A stretch of 64,000 nucleotides of DNA from positions 310,001 through 374,000 of the forward strand of contig UBJR01000007.1 in NCBI GenBank assembly GCA_900465675.1, given 5' to 3'. The notes under the pieces are model-generated. The model saw only the letters and a list, made by a program, of their open reading frames with translations. It searched no databases and was not told the origin of the DNA. A program made the position numbers and the translations under genes. This document shows, one piece after another, positions 1 through 10,000 of this stretch (position 1 is its first letter; each line of letters opens with the position of its first letter). Source of the DNA: Hyphomicrobiales bacterium. Its GTDB lineage: Bacteria; Pseudomonadota; Alphaproteobacteria; Rhizobiales; Rhizobiaceae.

Positions 1-88
1 CGTCCCCGGAGTGGTCCTCGTCCCCAGCGTCGTCGCATATCTCGCCGAGCTGCAGGACGCGCGCTTCACCTACGCCAAGGGCGCGTGA
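1..88 (+). CDS. 3' end of an unidentified protein gene (partial)
   Basis: An open frame enters from the left edge and ends at TGA 86-88. The 28 visible residues end in the peptide FTYAKGA. The gene is followed at once by a strong inverted repeat, as expected at a transcript end. Too little is present to name a family. Its reality is inferred from the clean frame and the terminator-like hairpin behind it. Confidence 0.4.
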   Translation, partial: VPGVVLVPSVVAYLAELQDARFTYAKGA

Positions 89-93
89 GGCCT

Positions 94-125
94 GACGTCG
101 GTGCAGCGACTGCCGCACCGACGTC
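94..125 (+). terminator. Inverted repeat, likely transcription terminator
   Basis: GACGTCGGTGC (94-104) pairs perfectly with GCACCGACGTC (115-125) around a 10-base loop, six bases after the stop codon at 88. There is no clear T-run, so the mechanism is uncertain. Confidence 0.5.
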
Positions 126-276
126 CAATTGGCGATACCCTGTCCCAGAGATACAACTCCCCGCAAGGCGTCAAAGCAGTGGATCGGCAACGCCCTTCCG
201 AAGGCAGGAGGGAATCGTTCAATAATTGTCGCTCAGTGCTTGCTCTATTCGCACGAGATCAACGGAGCGAACGATC

Positions 277-462
277 ATGCACAGCAGACGAGAACAACTG
301 ACCGAAAAGGTCAGAGACGAGGTTGAGACCATGCCCGAGGTTGCAGACATCGCACTCGAGCTTCCGCCGACCCCAATATCGGAACAGGATGAGCTGCTCG
401 ACGAAGCGCTGATGGAATCCTTCCCCGCCAGCGACCCCATGGCGTCAGGCCGGATGGACTGA
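277..462 (+). CDS. Small acidic protein with SFPASDP motif
   Basis: A 61-residue protein. The ATG at 277 is chosen because GGAG lies about 10 bases upstream; a longer frame from 226 has no comparable site. The C-terminal part contains [16 protein letters not shown]. This DxAL-x-SFPASDP signature recurs in small uncharacterised proteins of alphaproteobacteria. There is no signal peptide or membrane segment, and the protein is rich in Glu and Asp. It stands alone on the plus strand ahead of the pyruvate oxidase gene. Function is unknown; a stress-related role is only a guess from where such proteins are usually found. Confidence 0.7.
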   Translation: MHSRREQLTEKVRDEVETMPEVADIALELPPTPISEQDELLDEALMESFPASDPMASGRMD

Positions 463-724
463 GCCATCAAGCCCTTGGAAGTCCAGGTGCACAGCTGACC
501 TGTGGCAGGTCTCTTGGGCCTTGAACGTCCCAGAGCTTCTCCTAAGTCGAGCGAGTGTCCGGGCTGAAGGCGATCTTGTCCGCGAAAGTAAAATCGAACG
601 CGATTGTGGCACAAGCCGAGCCGGCTGCGTCGCTGTTCAGGACAAAGCATTCGTTGGGGCTGTCATCGCGCCTGTCCCACCCGGCCCATTTACAGGCTGC
701 CTCTTACCAGCAACGAGCTATCCC

Positions 725-2452
725 ATGGCAAAGCAGACAATAGCGGAATTGATTGTAGACACGCTCGAGGCCGCGGGCGTGAACCGCGTCTATGGCGTCA
801 CCGGAGACTCCTTGAACGGATTGAGCGACGCCCTTCGTCGCAAGGGTACGATTGAGTGGGTCCACATGCGGAACGAGGAGGCTGCCGCATTCGCGGCTGG
901 TGCTGAAGCTCAGCTCACCGGAGGATTGGCGGTTTGCGCGGGGAGTTGCGGTCCCGGCAATCTTCATCTCATCAACGGCCTCTACGATTGCCATCGTAGC
1001 GAGGCGAGGGTGCTCGCCATCGCCGCTCAGATTCCGAGCGTCGAGATCGGCAGCGGATACTTCCAGGAAACGCACCCCGAAAAGATTTTCGCGGAATGCA
1101 GCCATTACACGGAACTCGTCTCAACACCGCAGGTAATGCCGCGAGTGCTAGATATCGCGATAAGGCAGGCCGTTACCAAGCGTGGCGTCTCGGTGATCGT
1201 GATCCCCGGTGACGTCGCGATGGAAAAGGTGGACGCCGTCGCGCCTGGACGCTGGATCGTGCCGTCCGATCCTGTAATCTTGCCGCGGCCAGACGACATC
1301 GACAAGGCGGTATCCCTGCTCGATGCCGCGGATCGCGTGACCATTCTGGCCGGGGCTGGCTGCTCCGGCGCTCACGACCAAGTGGTCAGATTGGCGGAAA
1401 TCCTGAAAGCGCCTGTCGTTCATGCACTCCGGGGAAAGGAGCATGTCGAATGGGACAATCCATATGATGTCGGCATGACCGGGCTGATAGGCTTTGCTTC
1501 TGGCTACCACGCCATGAAGCAGTGCGACACGCTCCTCATGCTGGGCACGGATTTTCCATATCGACAGTTTTACCCGAGCGATGCAAAGATAATCCAGATC
1601 GATATCGACGGCTCGAGGCTTGGGCGAAGGACGGCACTCAATCTCGGCTTGATCGGAGACGTCGGTGCCACCATAGAGGCGTTGATCCCCAAGCTCCGGC
1701 TCAAGGAGGACGACGATCACCTGCAGAATGCCCTGGACAACTACGCCGAGGCCCGCGAAGGGCTCGACGATCTGGCCACCGCCGGGAAACAGGGACAGCC
1801 GATCCACCCGCAATATGTCGCCAGGCTCGTGAGCGAGATCGCCGAGGAAGACGCGGTATTCACCTGCGACGTCGGCACGCCGACAGTCTGGGCAGCACGT
1901 TATCTCAAAATGAACGGCAAGCGACGCTTGCTCGGTTCCTTCGTGCACGGTTCGATGGCGAACGCGATGGTGCAAGCCATCGGCGCGCAGGCGGCGTTTC
2001 CGGGACGTCAGACTATAAGCCTGTCGGGCGATGGCGGTTTCGCGATGCTGATGGGTGACCTTCTCACGCTTCGTCAGCTCGACCTCCCTGTGAAAATCGT
2101 GATTATCAACAACGGCGTGCTCGGTTTCGTCGACATGGAGATGAAAGCCGCCGGTTTCCTGCCGTCTAACGTGGAACTCAAGAACCCGAACTTTGCCGCG
2201 ATGGCACAAGCGGGCGGCATCAAGGGCATCAGAGTGGAAGAGGCAGCGGATCTGGACCAAGCGCTGAGGGACGCCTTTGGGCACCCGGGGCCAGCGGTTG
2301 TGGACGTCGTCACCAACAGCGACGAACTCGCGATGCCTCCCAAGGTAACGCCCGAGCAGATTGGGGGCTTCAGCCTGTGGATGGCAAAAGCCGTCCTAAG
2401 CGGTAGAGGGGACGCCGTGCTTGATCTTGCTAAATCGAACATTCGTTGGTGA
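725..2452 (+). CDS. poxB: Thiamine-pyrophosphate-dependent pyruvate oxidase, PoxB type
   Basis: A 575-residue protein, the same size as E. coli PoxB (pyruvate:ubiquinone oxidoreductase). That enzyme decarboxylates pyruvate to acetate and CO2 and passes electrons via FAD to the quinone pool at the inner membrane. The N-terminal Pyr domain carries the conserved Glu in [11 protein letters not shown] (about residues 49-59). The C-terminal PP domain has the TPP motif that begins [12 protein letters not shown] and ends IINN. The tail ([12 protein letters not shown]) resembles the amphipathic membrane-binding end of PoxB. MAKQTI at 725 is the start that matches the family; the open frame runs back to 521 but that stretch is not protein-like. 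Acetolactate-synthase-like relatives share the fold, so the substrate is inferred. Confidence 0.85.
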   Translation: MAKQTIAELIVDTLEAAGVNRVYGVTGDSLNGLSDALRRKGTIEWVHMRNEEAAAFAAGAEAQLTGGLAVCAGSCGPGNLHLINGLYDCHRSEARVLAIAAQIPSVEIGSGYFQETHPEKIFAECSHYTELVSTPQVMPRVLDIAIRQAVTKRGVSVIVIPGDVAMEKVDAVAPGRWIVPSDPVILPRPDDIDKAVSLLDAADRVTILAGAGCSGAHDQVVRLAEILKAPVVHALRGKEHVEWDNPYDVGMTGLIGFASGYHAMKQCDTLLMLGTDFPYRQFYPSDAKIIQIDIDGSRLGRRTALNLGLIGDVGATIEALIPKLRLKEDDDHLQNALDNYAEAREGLDDLATAGKQGQPIHPQYVARLVSEIAEEDAVFTCDVGTPTVWAARYLKMNGKRRLLGSFVHGSMANAMVQAIGAQAAFPGRQTISLSGDGGFAMLMGDLLTLRQLDLPVKIVIINNGVLGFVDMEMKAAGFLPSNVELKNPNFAAMAQAGGIKGIRVEEAADLDQALRDAFGHPGPAVVDVVTNSDELAMPPKVTPEQIGGFSLWMAKAVLSGRGDAVLDLAKSNIRW

Positions 2453-2510
2453 TACGAGGGGCAACAGCGACTTGGACGGTGGGGATGACGGGTGCTTATT
2501 CTTCGCCATC

Positions 2511-2555
2511 CAGCCAGCCAGCCGGCAGTCAGGCAGTCCGCCAGTCCGGCAGTCC
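2511..2555 (+). repeat. Short imperfect tandem repeats (CAGC / CAGTC units)
   Basis: Three CAGC units (2511-2522) are followed by four CAGTC-containing units of roughly 7-9 bases. They lie in the noncoding gap after the pyruvate oxidase gene. They look like replication-slippage sequence; no function is evident. Confidence 0.5.
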
Positions 2556-2661
2556 ACGTAAAGCGGTTCCACAGCCGTATTGCCTTCAGAGTGGGGGCCC
2601 GACTTCGCTTGGTAAGGTCTCGTCGCAAACCTTTTGCAACTGGCATCGAACAAGGGACAGC

Positions 2662-2671
2662 ATCCTACAAT
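2662..2671 (+). promoter_or_regulatory. ATCCTACAAT box upstream of alpha/beta hydrolase
   Basis: The sequence ATCCTACAAT ends 49 bases before the ATG at 2721 and reads in the direction of that gene. The same or nearly the same 10-mer occurs before many genes of this window. The TACAAT half could be a -10 element, but no shared -35 box is visible. Confidence 0.5.
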
Positions 2672-2720
2672 AATTGAGCCGCCAAAAGGTGTGTTGTCTC
2701 ACTATCAAAGGAGAGCCGAC

Positions 2721-3575
2721 ATGACCGAAGCAGCATCGCAGACACCGACGCAGTTCGCCGAACTCGAGGACCGGAAGATCGCCTACAGACGGTTCGGAAA
2801 GGGCATACCACTCGTGCTCAACATCCGCTTCCGAGGAACCATGGATTCTTGGGACCCACTTTTCCTTGACGAGCTTGCAAAGAGTTTCGAGGTCGTCATT
2901 TACGATTACACAGGGCTGGGAGCCTCGACCGGGAACCCGAGTTACGACCGCGCATCGCTGGTCAAGGACGCCAAAGACCTTATTGACTTTCTCGGGTTCA
3001 AGAAGGTCGTGATCGGCGGTTGGTCGCTTGGCGGCGTGGTGGCCCAGAAATTCACGGCGACCCATCCCGAACTGGTTTCTCACACCGTGCTGATCGGCAC
3101 GGCCCCTCCGGGCAAACCGGAAGTGAGCGGCGAGCGGTTGTTCATGGAAACGGCCATGCATCCCAACAACGGTCTGGAAGACCAGATCATCCTATTCTTC
3201 GAGCCGGCGTCTGAAGGTAGCCGGGAAGCGGCAAAGCGTTCGCTCGAGCGCATCGAAAGCCGTGATGCGGACCGGTCCCCTGATATTCCAGGCGCTGTTT
3301 TCATGAAGCTTCTCAGCGAGGCACAGGATCGCTCCACGATCTATCCCGATCCGGAGGGTTCGGAGATGGCCGCGCTTGCCGCAGGCCCCAACCCGGTCCT
3401 CGTCGTCAGTGGCGATCACGACATCGCGTGCCCGATCGAAAATTGGCTTCCGCTCACGAAGAAATGGAAGTCCCTCCACCTCCTGACGGTTCCGCAGGCT
3501 GGACACGGACCTCATCACCAAGAGCCGGAGTTCTGCGCGGCGACCATCACATCCTTTGTGCAGAGCATCCGCTAA
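2721..3575 (+). CDS. Alpha/beta hydrolase
   Basis: A 284-residue cytoplasmic alpha/beta-fold hydrolase. The nucleophile elbow GGWSLGG places the catalytic Ser at residue 102. The acid is probably in VVSGDHDIACP and the His in QAGHGPHHQ near the C-terminus. The ATG at 2721 follows a strong ribosome site (AAGGAGAG); the frame upstream to 2634 is ignored. No signal peptide is present. The gene is preceded by an ATCCTACAAT box and ends in a hairpin shared with the convergent oxidoreductase gene. The substrate cannot be told from sequence; esterase, lactonase and C-C hydrolase activities are all possible. Confidence 0.85.
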   Translation: MTEAASQTPTQFAELEDRKIAYRRFGKGIPLVLNIRFRGTMDSWDPLFLDELAKSFEVVIYDYTGLGASTGNPSYDRASLVKDAKDLIDFLGFKKVVIGGWSLGGVVAQKFTATHPELVSHTVLIGTAPPGKPEVSGERLFMETAMHPNNGLEDQIILFFEPASEGSREAAKRSLERIESRDADRSPDIPGAVFMKLLSEAQDRSTIYPDPEGSEMAALAAGPNPVLVVSGDHDIACPIENWLPLTKKWKSLHLLTVPQAGHGPHHQEPEFCAATITSFVQSIR

Positions 3576-3579
3576 CCAA

Positions 3580-3617
3580 AGATGCCGCCGGTCCCTCGAT
3601 AGGTTCCGGCGGCATCT
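3580..3617. terminator. Bidirectional hairpin between convergent genes
   Basis: AGATGCCGCCGG (3580-3591) and CCGGCGGCATCT (3606-3617) form a perfect 12-base stem with a 14-base loop. It lies between the stop codons of the two converging genes. Confidence 0.7.
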
Positions 3618-3637
3618 CACTTGAAGAACTCCGCGGA

Positions 3638-4651
3638 TTAGAAACCCTCAAGGACAATCTTGCCCTTGGCCCTGCCGCTTTCCAGCGTCGCGTGGGCCTT
3701 CTTGAGGTTCTCGGCATTGATCGGCCGCAGGACTTCGGTGACAGTGGTTTTGATCGCCCCGCTGTCGATCAGGTCGGCAACCTTGGTGAGAAGCTTTCCC
3801 TGTTCCTCCATGTCCGTCGTGCCATACATCGAACGCGTGAACATGAATTCCTGGTGGACGGACACCGACTTCCGCTTGAAGCCCATGATATCCAGGCTGT
3901 CAGGGTCGTCGATCAGACCGAGCCTGCCCTGCGGGGCGATCAGTTCGATGATTTCGGAAAGCTGCGACTTGGTCTCGTTTGTGGAAAACACGAACGCCGG
4001 CGCTCCGATCCCCAACGCTTTCACCTGTTCGGCCAATGGCTTCCTGTGGTCGATCACGTGGTGAGCGCCAAGCTGTTTGACCCATTCGACGGTTTCGGGC
4101 CGCGATGCGGTCGCGATCACGGTCAAGTCAGTGAGAGCGCGCGCTAGCTGGATGGTAATGGAGCCAACACCGCCCGCTCCACCGATGACGAGAATGGCGT
4201 TGGCAGCCCCTGGCACGGCTTTCCCGACGTCGAGCCGATCGAACATCATTTCCCACGAGGTGATTGCCGTAAGCGGCAACGCGGCTGCCTCGACGTCCGA
4301 CACCGTTGCCGGCCTTCTCCCGACAATGCGTTCGTCGACCAAGTGGTACTCGACATTCGCGCCCTGCCTGACGAGTGATCCTGCATAGAACACGGCATCC
4401 CCGACTTTGAAATCCTTCACGCCGTCACCTACAGCCTCGATCGTCCCGGCGGCGTCCCAGCCAAGCACCTTCCAAGAGCCTTCCGGTGGCGACATGCTTT
4501 TCCTGATCTTGCAGTCGACGGGGTTCACCGATACCGCTTCTACTTTCACCAGAATGTCTCTGCTCGTCGGGGCCGGCTTGTCCAGTTCGATATCGACCAG
4601 GGATTCTGTACGGTCCAACGCACCTGCTTGTTTATAACCTACGGCCTTCAT
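3638..4651 (-). CDS. Zinc-independent medium-chain alcohol dehydrogenase / quinone oxidoreductase
   Basis: A 337-residue MDR-superfamily protein. An N-terminal GroES-like domain (VLGWDAAGTIEAVG) is followed by a Rossmann domain with GGAGGVGS at residues 157-164. Zinc-binding residues typical of alcohol dehydrogenases are absent from the first domain, so an NADPH:quinone or enone reductase-like role is more likely. The ATG at 4651 has GAGAGG just upstream. The gene is divergent from the NmrA-like gene, and each side of the shared gap has its own ATCCTACAAT-type box. Substrate is inferred only at class level. Confidence 0.85.
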   Translation of the reverse strand: MKAVGYKQAGALDRTESLVDIELDKPAPTSRDILVKVEAVSVNPVDCKIRKSMSPPEGSWKVLGWDAAGTIEAVGDGVKDFKVGDAVFYAGSLVRQGANVEYHLVDERIVGRRPATVSDVEAAALPLTAITSWEMMFDRLDVGKAVPGAANAILVIGGAGGVGSITIQLARALTDLTVIATASRPETVEWVKQLGAHHVIDHRKPLAEQVKALGIGAPAFVFSTNETKSQLSEIIELIAPQGRLGLIDDPDSLDIMGFKRKSVSVHQEFMFTRSMYGTTDMEEQGKLLTKVADLIDSGAIKTTVTEVLRPINAENLKKAHATLESGRAKGKIVLEGF

Positions 4652-4727
4652 CTTTCCCTCTCACGTTGGTGAACCAAGGAATAGCTCACGTTGCGGCGGA
4701 ATCGGTAGGAAGCCCAATCCTGCTTGT

Positions 4728-4737
4728 ATTGTAGAAT
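4728..4737 (-). promoter_or_regulatory. ATTCTACAAT box upstream of MDR oxidoreductase
   Basis: On the minus strand the site reads ATTCTACAAT, one base from ATCCTACAAT. It lies 76 bases before the start at 4651, in the same orientation to its gene as the other boxes. Confidence 0.45.
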
Positions 4738-4812
4738 CCGCTCCCGCTTCATCGGCACGCTGCTATGTGCTGCCACCAAGCAACCTCAGTTGCCCAAGTC
4801 GACGAAGGCAGA

Positions 4813-4822
4813 ATCCTACAAT
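4813..4822 (+). promoter_or_regulatory. ATCCTACAAT box upstream of NmrA-like gene
   Basis: An exact ATCCTACAAT on the plus strand, about 160 bases before the ATG at 4981. Together with the 4728 site it gives the divergent gap two outward-pointing copies. Confidence 0.45.
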
Positions 4823-4980
4823 CGCGAATGCCGTTTTCGTCAATGATGCCTGTTACTCCTCGCGGGGTCTCGAACGCTGGATCTAGGGCGGCGTACAGTG
4901 TCATCGATCCGGCCCCATCATTTTCAATGAGCCATCCTGTGTGGACGGCAGTCAATACGAACAGCGGTAAAGGGTTCCCA

Positions 4981-5871
4981 ATGTCAAATGTATCTCCCAA
5001 GAGTGGCGGCCGCATCGCGGTCGTAGGCGCAACCGGTCGCATCGGCACCGCGTTGCTCTCGCAGCTCGTCAACGACGATGTTGAGTTGGTCGCGTTCTCC
5101 CGCAACGCATCGACCGATCGCCTGCCGCGCGGTCTAGCTCCTACTGTCGTCGATTTCGAAGCGCCAGCTTCGTTGGCCCAGGGTTTGCAGGGAGTGCACA
5201 AACTTTTCATTTCGCACGGCACTTACGCTAAGCAGGTCGAAAACGAAATCGTTCTGATCGACGCCGCTGTCGCCGCTGGCGTAAAGCATATCGTGAAGGT
5301 TTCGGTCATGGGACCTCCCGTCAAACTTCACCCATTCGACTGGCATATGAAGATCGAGGCTCACCTCGCCACCTACGACGTCGGCTACACGGTGCTTCGC
5401 CCCTCGACTTTTGTCGATGGCCTGGATCGCGCCGCCGGCGCAATTGCGGAGGGTTCATGGGGCGGATCGGCGGGAAAAGGTCGAGCCAACTTGGTCGACA
5501 CTCGGGATATCGCGGACGTAGGGCGCATCGCGCTCCTCGATGACAAGTTTATCGACGCACAACGCGCATACCATCTTACGGGGCCGGCGTCCGTTAGCAT
5601 GCCCGAAGTGGCGGCCGAGTTTTCAAGGCAGCTGGGTCGCGAGGTCCGATATCATCACCGTTCACGTACGGAACAGCGAGAGCTGCTTACTCGTGCGGGA
5701 GCCAGCGAACTGGCAATTGAAATGCGTCTCGGGCTCGATCTTCTCTTCGAGCAATCTGCTCAAGCCGAGACCACCAGCACCGTCTCTGACTTTACGGGCA
5801 AAGCACCGCGATCTGTCGCCACTTGGATAAGCGACAATCTATCTCTTTTCGCGTCAACAGCTAAGGCGTAG
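4981..5871 (+). CDS. NmrA-like NAD(P)-binding protein
   Basis: A 296-residue atypical short-chain dehydrogenase. The nucleotide-binding glycine motif GATGRIG is at residues 16-22, and the later KHIVKVSVMG and YTVLRPSTFVDG segments are typical of NmrA / NAD(P)H-binding proteins. Members act as redox sensors or as reductases such as NADPH:quinone oxidoreductase 2. The start at 4981 has AAAGGG upstream; an open frame back to 4765 is not protein-like. It is divergent from the MDR oxidoreductase gene, which suggests shared control. I cannot tell whether it is an enzyme or a sensor. Confidence 0.8.
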   Translation: MSNVSPKSGGRIAVVGATGRIGTALLSQLVNDDVELVAFSRNASTDRLPRGLAPTVVDFEAPASLAQGLQGVHKLFISHGTYAKQVENEIVLIDAAVAAGVKHIVKVSVMGPPVKLHPFDWHMKIEAHLATYDVGYTVLRPSTFVDGLDRAAGAIAEGSWGGSAGKGRANLVDTRDIADVGRIALLDDKFIDAQRAYHLTGPASVSMPEVAAEFSRQLGREVRYHHRSRTEQRELLTRAGASELAIEMRLGLDLLFEQSAQAETTSTVSDFTGKAPRSVATWISDNLSLFASTAKA

Positions 5872-6056
5872 GCGGCGTTCTAATCGAGAGCCGAGAGCGA
5901 AAGTGCTCAATAGCCAGAGCTTAGCGAGGTCGACCGTCGCTGCAGGCAAACGCTCGGCCGTCGGGCCAGGCTGAGCTCAAATTCGCAGAGTCGTAGGATG
6001 CGCCGCCCCGCGTAGGCAGCGCATCCGAAGTCACTTTTAACATTTGGAGACCGAAT

Positions 6057-6920
6057 ATGGGCCAGAATGCTGCCGGTGCGCCGCTGCGGTGGGAACTGTT
6101 TATCAAAAAACGCGCGAGTGCCACGCAGGGCGTCCCACCCGGCAAGGAGGATCTGACCTGGGTAGCCAATACGGTGACGCTGCTCTGGGGTGAAAGGGAC
6201 GCGGTGTTGGTCGACACTTTGCTCAGCGACGCCCAGAACGAAGAACTCGCGAACTGGATCGAGTCCAAGCATCGCAAACTGCAGACTATCTATTTGACGC
6301 ACGCTCATCCCGACCACATTTTCGGCCTCACGCTTCTTCTCAAGCGGTTTCCGGAAGCAAAGGCCGTTGCAACGCCGGAAGTCATTGCTGGGATGAGAAG
6401 GATACTGTCGCCCGAGATTGTCGAGACCAACTGGAAGGTCCGCTTTCCGGGCCAAGTCCCCGAGCGGCTCACCATCGCAGAGCCGCTTCGGGATGCAAAG
6501 ATCGAATTGGAAGGCAACGACCTGCTCGTCATTGAAATGGGCCATACGGATACCGAAGATACGACAGCTCTATATGTACCCTCTCTCGAGCTGCTCATCG
6601 CGGGAGATGTAGCGTACAACGAAGCGCACCCATTCCTTGTCGAGACGGATGCTGCGGGACGGCAGTCGTGGCTGCAAGCACTCGACAAGGCAGAGGCGCT
6701 CGGCCCGAAGATTGTGGTTGTCGGCCACGGGCCGCTCGACCCGGACAACAGCCCCGCGCATATCGAAGCCACTCGGCGCTACATTAAGGACTTCGACCGC
6801 ATAGATCGCCAGACTAAGACGGCGGAAGAACTCTACAACCGGATGCTTGCGATCTATCCGAACCGGATCAATCCCGGTTCGCTCTGGGGAAGCGCGCACG
6901 CCGCCAAAAACAAGGCGTAA
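6057..6920 (+). CDS. Metallo-beta-lactamase-fold hydrolase
   Basis: A 287-residue protein. The metal-binding motif THAHPDH is at residues 81-87, with further ligands likely in EMGHTDTED, LIAGDVAYN and VVVGHGPLDP. A ribosome site (TTGGAG) precedes the ATG. There is no signal peptide, so it should be cytoplasmic. The fold covers lactonases, glyoxalase II and many others; the subgroup is not resolved here. It stands alone between the NmrA-like gene and the large NTPase gene. Confidence 0.85.
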   Translation: MGQNAAGAPLRWELFIKKRASATQGVPPGKEDLTWVANTVTLLWGERDAVLVDTLLSDAQNEELANWIESKHRKLQTIYLTHAHPDHIFGLTLLLKRFPEAKAVATPEVIAGMRRILSPEIVETNWKVRFPGQVPERLTIAEPLRDAKIELEGNDLLVIEMGHTDTEDTTALYVPSLELLIAGDVAYNEAHPFLVETDAAGRQSWLQALDKAEALGPKIVVVGHGPLDPDNSPAHIEATRRYIKDFDRIDRQTKTAEELYNRMLAIYPNRINPGSLWGSAHAAKNKA

Positions 6921-7081
6921 GTCTCTGCACGAGATAACGGGCGATTGAGAAGTAGGGCGGGTGCTTTGCTGTGCCCGTTCCATCTGAACCGAGCGTCCAT
7001 CCGTCACGTGGTGCAGTCATGTGTACAACTTAGAATTCCACCTTCCCCGCTTACGGAGCAGCTGGTACGAAATGCGATCGT

Positions 7082-10000
7082 TTGGATTTTCGGCGCAGGA
7101 ATGCAGATTTGACAACTTTAGCGGTGCTATGGGCATGGTCACTTGCGATAGCGGGCAAGAAAGGTGAGCATTCCCCGAAGTACGTCGATCTCGCGCCGAC
7201 GGACAAGGCCGACGAGTATGGGATTTACTCCGACGCTCTTATGGAGGCCACCGGGAAACACACTGTCTCGAACATCGCGCTAACCGGGCCATACGGGTCG
7301 GGAAAAAGCAGTATAATCAAAACGTTTCTGCGGAAATACAGACGGCCCGTTCTTCAAATTTCGCTCGCCGCATTCCTGCCTGAAGCAGATGGATCGGTAA
7401 CGACCAATGAACCTAGTGGAGGCCGCCCGCAAAAAGGTAACGTCAGCAAACAGGAGATTGAGCGGAGTATTTTGCAGCAGATGCTTTACGGGGCTGATGC
7501 GAACAGTCTACCGCTCTCGCGCTTTAAGCGAATCCAGACGCCCAGATGGTGGTCCAGCCTGACGTCGCTGTTCATCATGGTCGGGCTGTTTTCCTGCTGG
7601 CATATCTTCAAGAAAATGGACGATGTGCTGAGTGGTGAGTTCTTTAAACCGTTCGACTTCCCGAACTGGCTGAACCTTGCAACGGCGGTAATTGGATTTT
7701 CGTTCGTCTGGCTCGCCATTCATCAGATGTACATAAAGAGCCTCGGCCTATCGCTCAAAAGTGTCTCTCTGAAAGACATCGAAATCACACCGGAGGCCAC
7801 GAAAGAGGAATCCATCCTCAACAGGCATCTGGACGAGATTATCTACTTTTTCCAAGTCACGAAGTACGATCTGGTCGTAATCGAAGACCTCGACCGTTTC
7901 AATAACCCAGAGATTTTCGTGACACTTCGCGAGATAAACAGCCTGGTCAACGCGAACGCAGGGGTAAAACGCCGGATACGGTTTCTCTATGCCCTTCGAG
8001 ACAACATGTTCGTGAATACCGATCGAACCAAGTTTTTTGAGTTCATCGTTCCGGTTATACCGATTATCAATAGCTCCAATTCGATCGACAAGGTTATCGA
8101 ACAGGGCCAGCGGCTTTCGTTAGACGAGAGGCTGGATCGGCAGTACCTTCGCGAGGTGTCGCGCTATCTCAACGACCTGCGCTTGATCCACAACATCTTT
8201 AACGAATATGCCGTTTACGTCGCGAACCTCGAGACGGACGGTGAGAACATTCTCGACGCGAACAAGCTCCTCGCAATTCTGATTTATAAAAACGTTCTGC
8301 CGAGCGACTTCGAGGACCTGCATCGCGGAAAAGGTAAACTCGCAGACATTCTCAGCCGGCATGACGCATACCTCGTGAGCGCGGAAGCCCGATACAAGGC
8401 TCGGATCGCGGCGTTGGAACGACAAATCAGCGATGCCGAGAAGCTTGTCCCGATCGATGTGACAGAGCTTCGGAAAATTTACGCTATGTCCGTGATTGCG
8501 AAGGTGCCTCACGAGTACACCTATCTGGTGTTCAACGGCCAAGACAGCATCCCGTTAAACAGCCTGCCAGCGCGACCGGACTTTGATCAGATCATCGCAC
8601 AGGATCAGATTACAGTTAGGCACCCGCAGTACAACAACAGGCAGAACGTCGTCCTTCGTGGCTTCGAAAAGCAAGTCTTCGATGGAGCGACGTATCTAGA
8701 AAGGAAGGACCAGATCGAGTCCAAATCCGCTGCCTTCAAGACTACAGCGACGAAAACCATCGGTGAACTCAGGTCTAAAATTTCACGCCTACGTACAGCG
8801 AAATTCAACGAATTGATCCTAACTAATGCAGAGGATATCGAAGATCTATTTGATGCATTCGAAGAAAACAGGGACCTGGTGCGGTTTCTCGTCCTCGAGG
8901 GTTTCCTGGATGACACCTACTACCAATACACGTCGCTCTTTCATCGCGGGCGACTATCTCCGTCGGACAACAAATTCCTCATCCAGATACGGAGTTTCAA
9001 CACTCCGGAGCCGGACTTCCAGATCGATAATCCTAAGGAAGTCATCGCCGCGATGCGCGAGGACGATTTCCGACAGAGGTTTGTCCTGAACAACACGCTG
9101 GTTGATTGCATGTTCAGCGATCAAGGCTCTTACAGAGGGCATATCGCTAAGTTGATGGAGTTCGTCTCATCGAATTTTGCCGACTGTGGGCCCTTCTTCT
9201 CTGCGTATTACCAAACCGGAAAATGCAACCGGGAGCTTTTGACGGCCCTGATCGAAGAATGGCGAGGTTTTGTTCCAGCCGCTATCGCATCGAACGAAAA
9301 CGTGCTGCACGTGGCTCGGATCATTGCACACCTTCCCGAAAAACTGCTGAAATCTGTCGCTTCAAACGCTCCGTACTTGGCTGACTTTCTAGCGGACAAT
9401 CTCTCGCAGATTTTGGCTCTACAAATCGATTTTGAGCCAAGTCGTCTCGCTCGCATAAGGTTCGAGGTGCGGGACCTTGAGAGCCTCGCACCTTATCCTG
9501 CCATCGCTCGGCTGCTTGCGGAGCACGGGCTGTACCAGATCACGGTCGCGAATTTGAACTTTATAATGTGCGGCCTGCTTGGTCTGAACGCGCTAGATGT
9601 CCAAACCAAACATTATACGATGGTCCGTCAAACCGCATTCCAGCCTTTACTGGACAAGGTGTACGCCGACTTCAGTCGCTACGTCGACGAGGCACTTCTC
9701 CAGGCGAGTAACACCGAAGAGGACGTTTCCTCGATCTTGGACGTTTGTAATCGCGACGAGATCGGACTAGCGGCTCTCGAGCAGTTTTTGGCTCAGCAAA
9801 CGAACACTCTCCCTATACTGGAGCCCGTTCCTCTTCGCCTTCGGTCGTCGGTATTTAAATTGCACAAGATCGAACCGTCTTGGGGAAATTGCCTGGCGTA
9901 TGTCACCTCTGACGGTTTCGAGGCGCAGACGTTGGCCAACTACCTGCAGCTCCCCGAGGTGAAGGGGAAACTTGCTCCGATGGTTATTGATGACGGAAAG

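Noticed and set aside
4749..5222. 157-residue minus-strand frame over the divergent gap and NmrA gene start
   Set aside because: Shadow of the plus-strand gene; no ribosome site and no family resemblance.
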